Part shown: piece after piece, positions 9,311 to 18,652 of the stretch
Numbering within the stretch: the first letter of the stretch is position 1
How the letters are laid out: each line of letters opens with the position of its first letter
NCBI GenBank assembly: GCA_026636295.1
Contig: CP089450.1
Location: 62,001-126,000, forward strand
DNA length: 64,000 nucleotides
Reading direction: 5' to 3'
From: Medakamo hakoo
Taxonomy: Eukaryota > Chlorophyta > Trebouxiophyceae > Coccomyxaceae
The notes under the pieces: model-generated
What the model was told of the DNA's origin: nothing
The model's database searches: none
The model's input: the letters and a program-made list of their open reading frames with translations, nothing else
Made by a program: the position numbers and the translations under genes

Positions 9311-10771
9311 CTACCCCGACGCGGCCGGCGACCGCGACCGCGCCCGCGCCCGCTTGCGCCCGCGCCCGGCCTCCGCCGCCAGGCGGGCCTCCTCGTCCGC
9401 CCACGTCCCGGCCGGGCGCTCGTCCATGAACCTGTACGCCGGGCAGGCGTCGGCCAGGCCGGGCAGGCCTTCGATCAGGCGGCGGGCGGCCGCGGACGCG
9501 AGGCCGAAGCGTTCCAGGCCCCACACGCTCTCCAGGGGGCTGGCCTCCACCAACAGCCGGTCCAGGACCGGGTCGTCGGCCGGGTCGGCGTCCGGCGGCG
9601 GCGCGTCCGGCGGCGGCGGCGGCGCGTCCGGCGTCGGCGCCGCGCCCGCGGGCGGCGCGGCCTCGCCGGCCGCGCCCCCGCTCCCCCGCCCGCCGCCGCC
9701 GTCCCCGCTCCTGGCCGCCTCCTTCAAGGTGGCGATCAGGGCGCGGTTGGCGGCCAAGGCCGCGCGCAAGGCGCCGACCTGGCGCCGGCCGGCCGCGGCC
9801 CAGGCGGCGTCCGGGTCGGAGGCGACGGCCACGACCAGCGCGGCCGGCGGCCCGTCTGGCCGCGCGACGCCCGGGTGGCCGCCCGGCGTCAGGGCGGCGG
9901 CCGTGGGGGAGGGGATGAGGCTGACGCGGAAGGCCGGGCCGTCGCCGCCGCCGTCGCCGCCGCCGTCGCCCGCCTCCACGACCTCGGACACAAAGGTGCC
10001 GACCGCCGCCCGGTCGTCGGCCCACTCGGCGCGCAGGCCGAGCGGGTAGACAGTCGTGTGCGTCGCCCACCCGGGCCGGGCGACGGGCGCGCCCAGGGCC
10101 GTCACCACCACGCCGCCCCCCACGTCCAGCGGCAGGCCCGGCGCGTTGCGGCCACTCGCCCAGGCCGCCGCCGCGTCCGCGGCCGCCCGTCGGTCCAGCA
10201 CCCGTTTCCCGACCACGCTCACCTCCAGGCCCATGGCCTTCGCCGCCTCCTGCCGCGACCGGAAGCGGCGGCCCTCCGCGTTGAAGTAGTAGATGTCGTG
10301 CGTGCCCGCGGACGCGCCCGCGCCGCGCTGCTTGCGCTCCACGCGCCACCCCGGCGCCCAGGCGCCGCCCTTGGACTCCAGGTACTCGCGCAGGCGGGCG
10401 AGCAGGGCCTCGTCGTCCAGCTCCGAGACGGCGAGGCCGCGGGGCGCGCCGCCGGCTCCGTCGACCGCACGGGCGCCGGCGGCGCCGGTGTCGTCGGACG
10501 CGGTGGGGGCCGGGCCGGTGGATGGGGCGGGGGAGGCCTGGGGAGGGGGGGGGGGGGGCGAGGGGGAGGGGGGGGCGTGAGAGAGATCAGCGCGTCTCTT
10601 TTTGAGGCGCGGCCAGCCGCACCGCCCCCACCCGGCCGATCCACGCGCGCCGCCCGGGCGTGCAGAAATGTGCGGCGCTTGCCAGAGGGGGGTTGGCGAG
10701 GAATGGGATCGGCGGCGTGCCGGCGAGGAGGGGGCGGCTCCCCCCCCCCCGGGCGACGTGCGAAAAGCCAT
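9311..10771 (-). CDS. MBD, FYRN and FYRC domain protein (probable N-terminal part of an MBD9-like gene)
   Basis: The frame encodes a methyl-CpG-binding-type fold (GWRVERKQRG, then HDIYYFNAEGRRFRSRQEAA, about 10350-10230). A FYRN-type segment follows (TTVYPLGLRAEW, near 10040; PAFRVSLIPSP), then a FYRC-type segment (ESVWGLERFGLASAAARRLI, LPGLADACPAYRF, near 9530-9430). The C-terminus is basic and resembles a nuclear localisation signal (GRGRKRARARSRS) before a TAG at 9313-9311. MBD plus FYR domains are the hallmark of plant MBD9, which also has bromodomain and PHD parts like those encoded immediately downstream. A likely internal acceptor (CCCCAG, exon from 10537) lies upstream of the MBD; the ATG at 10771 is only a guess, and further 5' exons are possible. 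The stop may be bypassed by splicing at TCGGG|GTAGGG. Confidence 0.75.
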   Translation of the reverse strand: MAFRTSPGGGGAAPSSPARRRSHSSPTPLWQAPHISARPGGARGSAGWGRCGWPRLKKRRADLSHAPPSPSPPPPPPQASPAPSTGPAPTASDDTGAAGARAVDGAGGAPRGLAVSELDDEALLARLREYLESKGGAWAPGWRVERKQRGAGASAGTHDIYYFNAEGRRFRSRQEAAKAMGLEVSVVGKRVLDRRAAADAAAAWASGRNAPGLPLDVGGGVVVTALGAPVARPGWATHTTVYPLGLRAEWADDRAAVGTFVSEVVEAGDGGGDGGGDGPAFRVSLIPSPTAAALTPGGHPGVARPDGPPAALVVAVASDPDAAWAAAGRRQVGALRAALAANRALIATLKEAARSGDGGGGRGSGGAAGEAAPPAGAAPTPDAPPPPPDAPPPDADPADDPVLDRLLVEASPLESVWGLERFGLASAAARRLIEGLPGLADACPAYRFMDERPAGTWADEEARLAAEAGRGRKRARARSRSPAASG

Positions 10772-12362
10772 GCGAGCGAAAGAACGGCGCCCGAAAAAAA
10801 AACGGCCACAGATCCCTAGCCACACGGTGCGAGGTTCACTCCCACCCGCACTCCAAACGACGTGCGTGTGCACGACGCGACCGAGGTGGACGGGAGTGGG
10901 AGTGGGGAGGGCGGGCGGGAGGGGAGGGCGCGCGAAGTTGCAAAGGGGGCGGGCGGTCCCCCTGCGCCCTCTCCATTCCCTCTCGCCCGCCCGCCGCCTT
11001 GCCAACAACCCACAGGCCCAACGCACCATGGCGGTGTTTCCCTAGAAGGACGTGCCCTACAGACGCTACGAGTGTGTCGCCCTGCAGGCGCACGTGCGCG
11101 CGCAGGGGTTTTTGGCTCCTCCTTCTTCCTTTCGCTGTGCACACGCCGGCTCGCAGCGAGCGCCCCACCGAAATGAGGAGTGTGAGAGGCCGCGGCCCTT
11201 TTTTTCATCACACAGTCGGGGACCCAACAACACAGACCCCAACACTCCCCGCCCCGGCCTTCCCCACCACAGCCACCGCCGGCGCTTCGTTCGTCACAGC
11301 CTGCTTGGTGTGAGGAATGGGGGGTGGGGAGAGGGAGGCGGGGGCGAGTGAGTGCGACGACGGGCCGCGGAACGCCCTGCCTGCGGGCGGGCCCGCCCCC
11401 CTTAAAAAAAAAAAAAACGCCGACCGTCCACCCGCCGGGGAGACAGGAAAAAACCTCATCGATCTTGGTGATTGAAAGTCTGTCGTCACCGGCGAGTCTC
11501 TTATGAAAAGAAACCGCGCTCGAGAGTAGCAAATATAAAACAAATGCTAATCATCGGTCTTTTCCTTCTTTCTCCCGTGGCGGCTGGAGGGTTGGTGGTG
11601 GTGGGGGTGGGGGTGTCGCGCGCGGGGTCGACGGAGACCGCGACGACCCGCCCCCTCCTCCCTCCTTTCCAAACGCAAAGCCTCTGTGAGAAGATTAGAA
11701 AGTTTAATCCATCACGAGTGAACAGGGCCGCGGCCCCCCCGCCCGCCGTTATAAAAAACGCGGGGCTGGGGGGCGGTGCGCCGCCCGACCAGGCGCGAGA
11801 GAAAAACCCCTCGGCAAACCCGGCCGCGCGCCGCACACTCCCCAACCCAAACGGGCGGGGAGACCGCGGGGCCCTTGTAATCAGCTGACACGCATGAAGT
11901 ATTGGGTGTCGTCCTCGGCTTTTTCGGTTGGGGAAGGGAAAAAAAATGCCGGCGACCTCTCTCCCACCGCCCCAACCGCTCCACATCAAAACGCTCAGAC
12001 AAAAGTGCGGTCTCGTTTTCGTTCACTCTGAATCAGTAGCAGAACTGGTTATTAGAGATTTGGTTGTGTCTTCATCACGCGCAAGCGGGTGGGCACAGGC
12101 GAAAGGAGGAGCCAAGCTGGCACGGACGGAGGGGTGAAATGGAAAAGCAGGGGCCGGAAAAAAAACAAAAGCACTCACCGCACTTGAAAAACTAACTAGC
12201 TCCAGCGCGCCCAGAGGGGACGGTGCAACGTGCCCAGGGCTGGTGAAGGCAGGGACGGAAGGCAGCGGGGCGCGTGCTGTGGGGGGAAGGGTCGGGGAAA
12301 AAACGGGGCGGGCGCGGACGGCGCGGGCAGTGTGCCCTGCCGCCCTCCACCCCCACCCGCCC
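10772..12362. other. Long non-coding interval with AT-richer islands
   Basis: No conserved protein was found. GC content drops locally in three islands (about 11440-11560, 11680-11725 and 11995-12190). The third contains a box C/D snoRNA, annotated separately. It lies between a good minus-strand donor (CG|GTGAGT, GT at 12178-12177) and a possible acceptor (AAAAAG, AG at 11920-11919), so a non-coding host transcript is plausible. The first island holds two segments complementary to 25S rRNA, discussed in the findings. The 3' untranslated region of pICln and the upstream part of the MBD gene must also lie here. Confidence 0.5.
11991..12083 (-). ncRNA. SNORD38: Box C/D snoRNA, SNORD38 / snR61 family
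   Basis: On the minus strand I read box C GTGATGA (12078-12072), a guide ACCAGTTCTGCTA directly 5' of box D' CTGA (12036-12033), a degenerate C' (TGAACGA) and box D CTGA (11998-11995). GCGC/GCG flanks can form a short terminal stem. From box C to box D is 84 nt, a normal length. The guide plus D' (CCAGTTCTGCTACTGA) is, from memory, identical to vertebrate SNORD38. That snoRNA directs 2'-O-methylation of a conserved large-subunit rRNA adenosine in the stretch TAGCAGAACTGG (yeast 25S A1133, guided by snR61). The fifth guide base from D' pairs with that adenosine here. Box D lies about 75 nt from a possible 3' splice site, the spacing usual for intron-encoded C/D snoRNAs. The exact ends are not defined. 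Confidence 0.85.
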
Positions 12363-13240
12363 TCACGCCTCGCCGCCCTCCCCTTCATCCGGCGGGTCCT
12401 CAAACCGGGCCGGGTCGTCGACCAGCAGCGCGTCCAACCGCGCCGCCGCCGCGCCCGCCGCCGCCGCGTCCCTGTCGAAAAACAGGCCGCCGTCCTGGTC
12501 GTCGTCGTCGCCGCCGCCCGGCCCCGCCGGGTCTGGGTTCAGCGCCGCGCACTCGCACATGGCCCCAAAGATGGCGTCCACGTCCGCCGCATCGGCGGGG
12601 ACGAGGCGGACCTCGCCGCCGGGCGGCGACGAGGACGTGTCGTCGTCGTCGGAGCCGTCGTCGCCGTCGCCGTGGCCGTTGGCGCCTCCGTCCCCACCAC
12701 CGTCGCCGTCACCACCGCCGGTCGACAGTTGCAAGTATACGCACGGCCCGGGGCCGTCGTCCGTGCCGCCCTGGACGGCGTGCATGTCTATGTCTAAGAA
12801 GGAGGCGGCGAGGGCTTGGGCGGACGGGTCGGCCGGCAGCCAGGCGACGCGCCTGTGGAGAGAGAGAGTTTTGGTGGGGGATGGATGGGAGGGTGCGTGG
12901 CGGGAGGGGGGGGGGCGGCGGCTAGACAAGACCGGTCGTCCATCCCCGCCCCGCGGCCAGCTCGGCCCCCCTCCCACGCCCACTTTCCGTCCTGGCAGAC
13001 GGCTCAGCCTCTCCCTCTTCCTCCACCGCCTCACCGTGTCGTCACCACCAGCTCGCCGGCCGGCGCACCGGCCGCGTCCCCACCCGCGCACCCGCCCACC
13101 ATGAGCCGCACGCCGCGAAAGGTCGCGTGCACCGCCTCATCCTCCAGCAGCACGAGCGTGCCTTCGCCCGCATCGCGGGCGCACGGGGACAGGCCCTGGC
13201 GCAAGGCGGCCGCGGTGGTGGTGGTCGTGGACTCGGCCAT
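12363..13240 (-). CDS. CLNS1A: Methylosome subunit pICln
   Basis: Two exons (13240-13035 and 12852-12363, phase 2 joint at T-R-R) give a 231-residue acidic protein. pICln binds Sm proteins and the PRMT5 methylosome and acts as an assembly chaperone for spliceosomal snRNPs. Its PH-like fold is recognisable: GTLVLLEDEAVHATF in exon 1, RVAWLP at the start of exon 2, SFLDIDMHAVQ, PCVYLQL, then EVRLVPADAADVDAIFGAMCECAALNPDP. The last segment is a strong family signature. Acidic loops (DDGSDDDDTSSS and DDDDQDG) and an acidic tail are typical. The 182-nt intron has CG|GTGAGG and CCACAG|G ends. The gene starts 83 bp from the divergent DUF4079 gene, implying shared promoter DNA. Confidence 0.9.
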
Positions 13241-13323
13241 CGAAAACCTTTTTGTTTTCCCTGTCGTCGTCGCAATGCACGCCCCCCCGGTCTTCACACC
13301 CGAAAGAGACCAAGCCACCCCCC
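13241..13323. promoter_or_regulatory. Very short shared promoter between pICln and DUF4079 genes
   Basis: Only 83 bp separate the two divergent start codons. Both 5' untranslated regions and any core promoter must fit here or overlap neighbouring coding DNA. No TATA box is visible. Confidence 0.5.
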
Positions 13324-14733
13324 ATGATTTCCGTCTCCGCTCGTGCTGCCGTCCCTTCCCGGACCGTCGCCTCCCGCCGCGGCGGGCAGCCGGCCCTGCC
13401 GACCCGGCCCGCTGTCGCTGTTCGGGCGGCGACCAAGGAGGACGGGTGCGTTTGATTTCGTTTTGGTTTGTGTGCGCCGATGGGTGCCACAACGCGTCGC
13501 GGGAGTCGCGAGCCAGCAGGGAAAAGCGCGGGGTGCAGCCGTGCGACCTGCGGTCCACCCACGCCCCAACCCTGGACTAGGGTTGTGCGGCGTGCGATGC
13601 ACTCAGGAAGCGTGCGAAATCCGAGCGGACGGGCGTCACTCCGTCTCTGCGACGCGGCCGAAAAAAGCAGCAGCGCCCTTGCCTTTCCGCTCCCGACGCG
13701 CGGCGCGGCGCGGCGCACTCGGCCGCGCACTACTCTCCCATCAACCCCGACCTGGCGCCGTCCCACCCCTGGCGGCCTGCCTCAGTCCCTCACATTGCGC
13801 GTGAGCAAGGCCTGGGGCGGAGTGCGGCGTGGAAACACGCCCGCGTGCGCAGGCTGCGACACCTTTCTTCTCACACACGAGGCGAGCCTCCCTGCCCCCC
13901 ACCCCCCACACAACACTGCACAGCCCGTCCAACACGCCCGCCTCCCTGGCCGCCCTGACCACGGCCGTCACCGCCGCGTCCGCCGCCATCCCGCCCGCGG
14001 CCCTGGCCTCCGTGAAGGACAACCACCTGCTCACCGGCCAGCTCGTCTCCCTCCTCCACCCGGCGCTCATGTTTTTCTTGTTTGGCGCGTCCGGCTGGGC
14101 CGGCTGGCTGGGCTGGCAGTGGCGCCGCACCCGCGAGATCGGCGGCGAGATCAAGGCGTTGAAGGCCGGCCTGCCGGCGCCCGGCCCGGACGGCGCCCGC
14201 CCGCCCTCGCCCGCCCTGGACGCCCAGATCGCGGGCCTGGAAGCGACGCGCAAGGACCTGATCAAGGGCAACTACCGCGATGAGCACGCGGCGTGGGGGT
14301 CGGTCCTCCTGGCCGTCGGCGTGCTGATTGCCATTGAGGGCCCCATCAACACGTACCTCCGCACGGGTGAGCTTAGCATGGAATGATGGGAGGGAGGGAG
14401 GGAGGGAGGGGGCGCAGCGGCGGCGGCGTTTTTTTTTTTCCGCGCCCTTCCTTCCTCCATCCCACCCACCCACCCGTACCCCCCCCCCCCCCTTCCCTCC
14501 CCACCTCTCTACTAGGTAAACTCTTCCCGGGCCCGCACCTGTACGCGGGCGCGGCCATCGTCGTGCTGTGGGCCCTGGCCGCCGCCCTCGTCCCCGCCAT
14601 GCAAAAGGGCGACGACAACGCGCGCACGCTCCACATCACGCTCAACGGGCTGAACCTCGCGCTCTTTGCCTGGCAGGTGCCGACGGGGCTGGAGATCGTC
14701 GCCAAGGTGCTCCAGTTCACGACCCTGCCTTGA
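13324..14733 (+). CDS. DUF4079 family plastid membrane protein
   Basis: Three exons (13324-13445, 13924-14366 and 14516-14733) join in phase to 260 codons plus stop. Residues 1-40 (MISVSARAAVPSRTVASRR...) look like a chloroplast transit peptide. The mature part has helices around LLHPALMFFLFGASGWAGWLG, AWGSVLLAVGVLIAIEGPI, YAGAAIVVLWALAAALVPAM and HITLNGLNLALFAWQ. A DEHAAWGS motif and a HPALM motif fit the DUF4079 family found in cyanobacteria and plastids, whose function is not established. The first intron is long (478 nt) with GG|GTGCGT and CTGCACAG|C ends. The second intron has a GGGA repeat after the donor and a C-run before the acceptor. ATG 13324 gives the transit peptide; the gene is divergent from pICln. 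Confidence 0.85.
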
Positions 14734-15118
14734 GGGTGGTGGTGATGAGAGAGAGAGGGGTGATGAGGGAATGAGAGGCGGTGTGTTGTGTAAGCACCCG
14801 ACCGTGATGGGATGGACGAAAAAAAAAAACAAAACAAGACATCACCACCACTCCATCATCCATTGCGGGGGCGGGCGCGCGCCGAACACTCAGCGGCGCG
14901 CGAAACTGGGCGTCGGCCTTCCCGCCCGCCCTCCACCGGCCGTCCACCCGCGGTGGCGGCAAGCCCAGGTGCCTGGCCTGTGCGCTTGCACGCCGTCCGG
15001 TCATCCACCGGGCTTCCTCCCCATTGATCGCACGCGTGTGTGTCTGGCTGCGCCTACGCATCGGCTTGCGCCTTTTTTTCTTCTCTTCCGGGCAAGGCCT
15101 TCCCCACCCCATCAGCCC
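14734..15118. other. Intergenic region
   Basis: The 3' flank of the DUF4079 gene and 5' flank of the SAMHD1-like gene. It has two GTGATGAG boxes without partner D boxes, an A-run near 14819-14830 and no coding exon that I can support. Confidence 0.5.
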
Positions 15119-17247
15119 ATGGGCTCGCGCGCCACCTCCCACGGCATGGCCGGCGGCAGCAGCGGTGGCCGCGCCGGCGGCGGCGGCGGCGACGACTGCG
15201 GGACCGTCGACGACTCCGGCATCCCGTTTTCGCAGGCCATGATGCAAGCCGCGCCGTTTGACGCGGGCGGCTACGGCGCCGGCGGCGGCGCCGGCGGCAC
15301 GGCCGGCGGCCTCGCCTCCTGCAACGGCTTTGAAGCGCCCCGTCTTGATGACTGGGAGGGCGCGCCCCGCCGCCGCGGCAAGGCGAGTTGTGAAGTTGGG
15401 GCGTCATCATCGGGCTGCGTCTTTGCGGCCGCGCGCCGCTGCCCGACCTCCCTCCCTCCACCCCCCCTCACCTCACCACCCCCCGACCGGGCCCATCATC
15501 CCACACAGGTCTTCAACGACCCCGTCCACGGCCACTTTTACCTGTCCGCCCTGGAGTGCGCGGTCGTCGACACCCCCGCCTTCCAGCGCTTGCGCGACCT
15601 CAAGCAGCTGGGCGTGTCGTACTACGTCTTTCCCGGCGCGTGCCACAACCGGTTTGAGCACTCGCTCGGCGTCGCGCACCTCGCCCGCGCCGCGGCCGAG
15701 CGCGTCTTCCGGCTGCAGCGCCGCGAGGTGGACGTCGACCGCGGCGACGTCAAGGCCGTCGCCCTGGCGGGCCTGTGCCACGACCTGGGCCACGGCCCCT
15801 TCTCCCACGTCTTTGAGCGCGAGCTGCTGCCGCGCGCGGGCGTCGCGGGCTGGCACCACGAGGACATGTCCGTCCGCGTCTTTGACGCCATCCTGGACAG
15901 TGGGGCCATCCCGGACGGCGAGCTGACCAATGATGAAGCGGCGAGGGTGAGTGTGTCGGCGGTGGTGGTGGTGGCTGGGTGGGTGGGTGGGGGCCGGCCG
16001 CACCGTCCCGCCCACCCGCGCTCACCCTGCCCTCCCACCCCCGAGTGCGCTCACCCCCCACCCCCACCCCCACCCCCCCACCCCCCCACCCCCCACCCCC
16101 CACCCCCCACCCCCCCACCCCCCCGCCACAGGTCAAGGCCATGATCCTGGCCGGCCACCACGACGCCGACGCCCGGGCCCAACCCCCCGCCGGCCAGCGC
16201 TGGCTGTACGAGATCGTGGCCAACGGCCGCAACGGCCTGGACGTCGACAAGTTCGACTACCTGCAGCGCGACGCCGCGTGCACGGGCGTGCGCATCGCCG
16301 CCGACTTTGACCGCCTGGCCGCCTTCTCCAAGGTCATCGCCGACGAGACGTGCTACAAGTGGTCGGAATACCAAAACGTGCACGAGGTCTTCCGGGCGCG
16401 CGCGTCCCTGCACCAGCGCGTGTACAACCACCGCAAGGCCAAGGCCGTCGAGTTTATGGTCGTCGACGCGCTCGCGGCGGCCGAGCCCGTCCTGCGGCTG
16501 GGCCCCCGCGCCACGGCCGGCCCGGCCTCCTTCCTGGCGCTGGACGACACCCTGCTCAAACAGGTGGAGCACTGGGAGGCCATGCGCCCGCGCTGGGCGC
16601 AGTCCGCGTCGTCGTCCGAGGCGTCCGCCATCGCGTCCGCCCAGGCCATCCTGGCCCGCCTGCGCGCGCGCGACCTGTACAGGTTTTGCGACGAGTTTGT
16701 GGTGCCGGCGGGCGAGGCGGCCCGCTTCACCCTGCCCACGCCCGCGGACGTCGCGTGCACGGGCACGACGGGGGCCGGGCCCGGGCCGGGCACGGCCGCG
16801 TCCGCGCCGCCGGCCGGCGTGCGCCCGGACGACCTCATCATCTGCGAGATCCCCATCGACCTGACCGCGGGCGCGGCCAACCCGCTGGACCGGGTCTCCT
16901 TCTTCCACCACGCCCACTCCACCTCCAAGTTCCGCATGCGCCAGGCGGAAGTCTCGGCCATGCTGCCGGACGTGTGCCAGGAGCGGCGGGTGAGGGCGTA
17001 CTGCCGCAACTCCGACCCCGCCGCCGTCGCGGCGGCGGGCGCGGCGTTTGCGGCGTGGCGGTCCCGCCGCTTTGGCGGCAAGGTCGGGTCGTCGACGCCC
17101 ATCAGAGCGCCGCGGCCGGGGACCGTGCCCGGCGGCAGCGGCGGCGACCGGGCGGCCGAAGCCCACCCGGCCTTTGACGTCGCGCAAGAGACACTGAAGC
17201 GGCGGCGCCTGGACGCGCAGTTGGACGCGGCGGCCGGCGGCAAGTGA
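15119..17247 (+). CDS. SAMHD1: SAMHD1-like HD-domain dNTP triphosphohydrolase
   Basis: Three exons (15119-15382, 15509-15946 and 16132-17247), all phase 0, give 605 residues. SAMHD1 proteins hydrolyse dNTPs to deoxynucleosides plus triphosphate and so limit dNTP pools. Family signatures are clear: KVFNDPVHGHFYLSALE, DTPAFQRLRDLKQLGVSYYV, then metal-binding residues in HNRFEHSLGV, GLCHDLGHGPFSHVFE and DVDKFDYLQRDA. The human protein has an N-terminal SAM domain; here the first 88 residues are Gly-rich with no SAM-like fold visible. The first intron appears to be GC-AG (AAG|GCGAGT), the second GT-AG with long G and C runs. The C-terminal ends KRRRLDAQLDAAAGGK, possibly nuclear. The gene converges on the YGGT gene. 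Confidence 0.9.
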
Positions 17248-17272
17248 CGGGCGGGCGGTGTGTTTGATGGGT

Positions 17273-17536
17273 TTTGGTGGTGGTGGTGGTGGGTGGGTGG
17301 GTGGTGGTGGTGATGGTGGTGGTGGCAGGAACGCGTCGCTGCGTGTGTGTAGACATCTGAGGCGGGAGGCGAGACGGCCAAAAAACAACGCGCGCAGGGG
17401 GTTGGGGGGGAGGCGCACACCACACAACATCACCTCCCACCACCCCCATCGCCCCCATCACAGTGTCGCCCACCCCACCCCACCCCACCCCACCCCACCC
17501 CACCCCACCCCACCCCACCCCACCCCACCCCACCCT
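17273..17536. repeat. G-rich (TGG)n tract facing a (CACCC)n array
   Basis: A TGG/GGGT-rich tract (17273-17325) is followed at 17471-17535 by about 13 copies of CACCC on the plus strand. Both lie between the convergent stop codons of the SAMHD1-like and YGGT genes. The two tracts are largely complementary, so a transcript crossing the interval could fold back on itself. Confidence 0.9.
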
Positions 17537-17549
17537 CGACCCCCACCTC

Positions 17550-18381
17550 TCAAAAGTCGGCGTCCGGGTAGCCCTCGTTCAGCTCCTCTTCCGTGAAGGC
17601 CAGCCACTCCAGGTAGCCCTCCACCGCCTGCAGGACGAAGAAGCCGAGCAGGGGCGTGAAGTCGACGCTGCCAAACAGGGGGGGCACGAAGCCGCGGAAG
17701 ACGTTGAGGTACGGGTCGGTCAGCTGGCGCAGGGCCAGCCAGGGCTGGCGGTCCCAGTTGAAGGCCGGGAACCAGGAGAGGAGGACGCGCAGGAAGAGGA
17801 AGAGCAGGTACAGCTTGACGAACGACGCGACCGACCGGGTCAGGAGCGTGAAGATCTGGTCGGAGCCGCCGCCGCCGGCGGTGACGGAGGCCAGGGGGGC
17901 CACGACGGCCAGGCGCCGCATGTTGCGCCAGTTGGTCTTGAAGGCGGCGTTGACGGCCTGTGTGTGTGTGTGCGTGTGTGCGTGGGGTGTGTGGTGGCGG
18001 GAGGGGGGCGGGAGTGAGGCGTGGGGCGGGCGCGGCCCGGTCGGGGGGGCGGGGGCGCGGCAAGCCGCCACAACTTTCGCTCACCTCGACCTCCTCCGGC
18101 GTCGGCACGCGGTACAGCGCCGCAACCGCGGCCGCGATGCGGCGTGTCAGCGCCTCCCACGCCTGCGTGATCGCGGCGGCGACCGGGTGGGGCGGGCCGG
18201 ACGTGGAGGGGAGGGACGGGAGCGACGCCGCGGCCGACGGGGCGACGGCGGCGGCGCGCTTTGCGACCGGCCGCCGGGCCGCGATGAGCGCGGGCCGGGC
18301 TGGCTGACTGCGTGGAGTTGAACGCCCTGTGCACGCGACCGCGCGCGGGCGGAGCGCCGCGCCCAGGGTGGAGGCGGGCAT
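17550..18381 (-). CDS. YGGT (YlmG) family plastid membrane protein
   Basis: Two exons (18381-18085 and 17957-17550, phase 0) encode 234 residues. Plastid YlmG proteins affect nucleoid distribution, and a relative (CCB3) takes part in cytochrome b6f heme attachment. The N-terminal 60 residues (MPASTLGAALRPRAVACTGR...) resemble a chloroplast transit peptide. The family core is in exon 2: a first helix (SVASFVKLYLLFLFLRVLLSWFP), then LRQLTDPYLNVFRGFVPPL, and a second helix (DFTPLLGFFVLQAVEGYL). The acidic tail ends NEGYPDADF. The 127-nt intron ends in a CA repeat and CACAG. Start chosen at the ATG giving the transit peptide. Divergent from the glycolate-oxidase-like gene, 271 bp away. Confidence 0.88.
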
Positions 18382-18652
18382 GGCGTTTGTGTCGGGGCGG
18401 GTGTGTGTGTGCTGCGCGGCTGTGACAATGCGGAGTCTGACCGCCGGCCAGACGCGAAAACTCAACGGGAGGAGGAGGGCAGGAAAACACGCGCCGTGCC
18501 CAACAGCGCGTCACCCGCGCCGCTCTCTCCCGCCTCCGCCGCACGTCCGCCTAGAGCCTGAGCATACCCAGGCATCACAGGCGTGTGTGGCAGGCCACCA
18601 CCCGCCCCCCACCCACACCAAGCCACGTTCCACACAAGCAGCACCACACCCA

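Noticed and set aside
4781-10819. A 2,012-codon open frame on the plus strand
   Set aside because: It lies opposite the DDT/PHD and MBD exons, is Arg/Gly/Ala-rich without any domain, and simply reflects the lack of stop codons in very GC-rich DNA.
10820-10850. A possible tRNA T-arm (GGTTCACTCC)
   Set aside because: No matching D arm, anticodon arm or acceptor stem could be found around it.
11040-11110. A plus-strand stretch giving PYRRYECVALQAHVRAQ
   Set aside because: It looks protein-like for about 20 residues but has no start, no donor and unusual codons for this genome.
11680-11725. A box C-like GTGATGG on the minus strand in an AT-richer island
   Set aside because: The box C is imperfect, no box D follows and I know no rRNA match for the adjoining sequence.
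14746-14771. Two box C-like GTGATGAG sequences after the DUF4079 gene
   Set aside because: No box D (CTGA) follows at a suitable distance and the sequence between is simple GA repeat.
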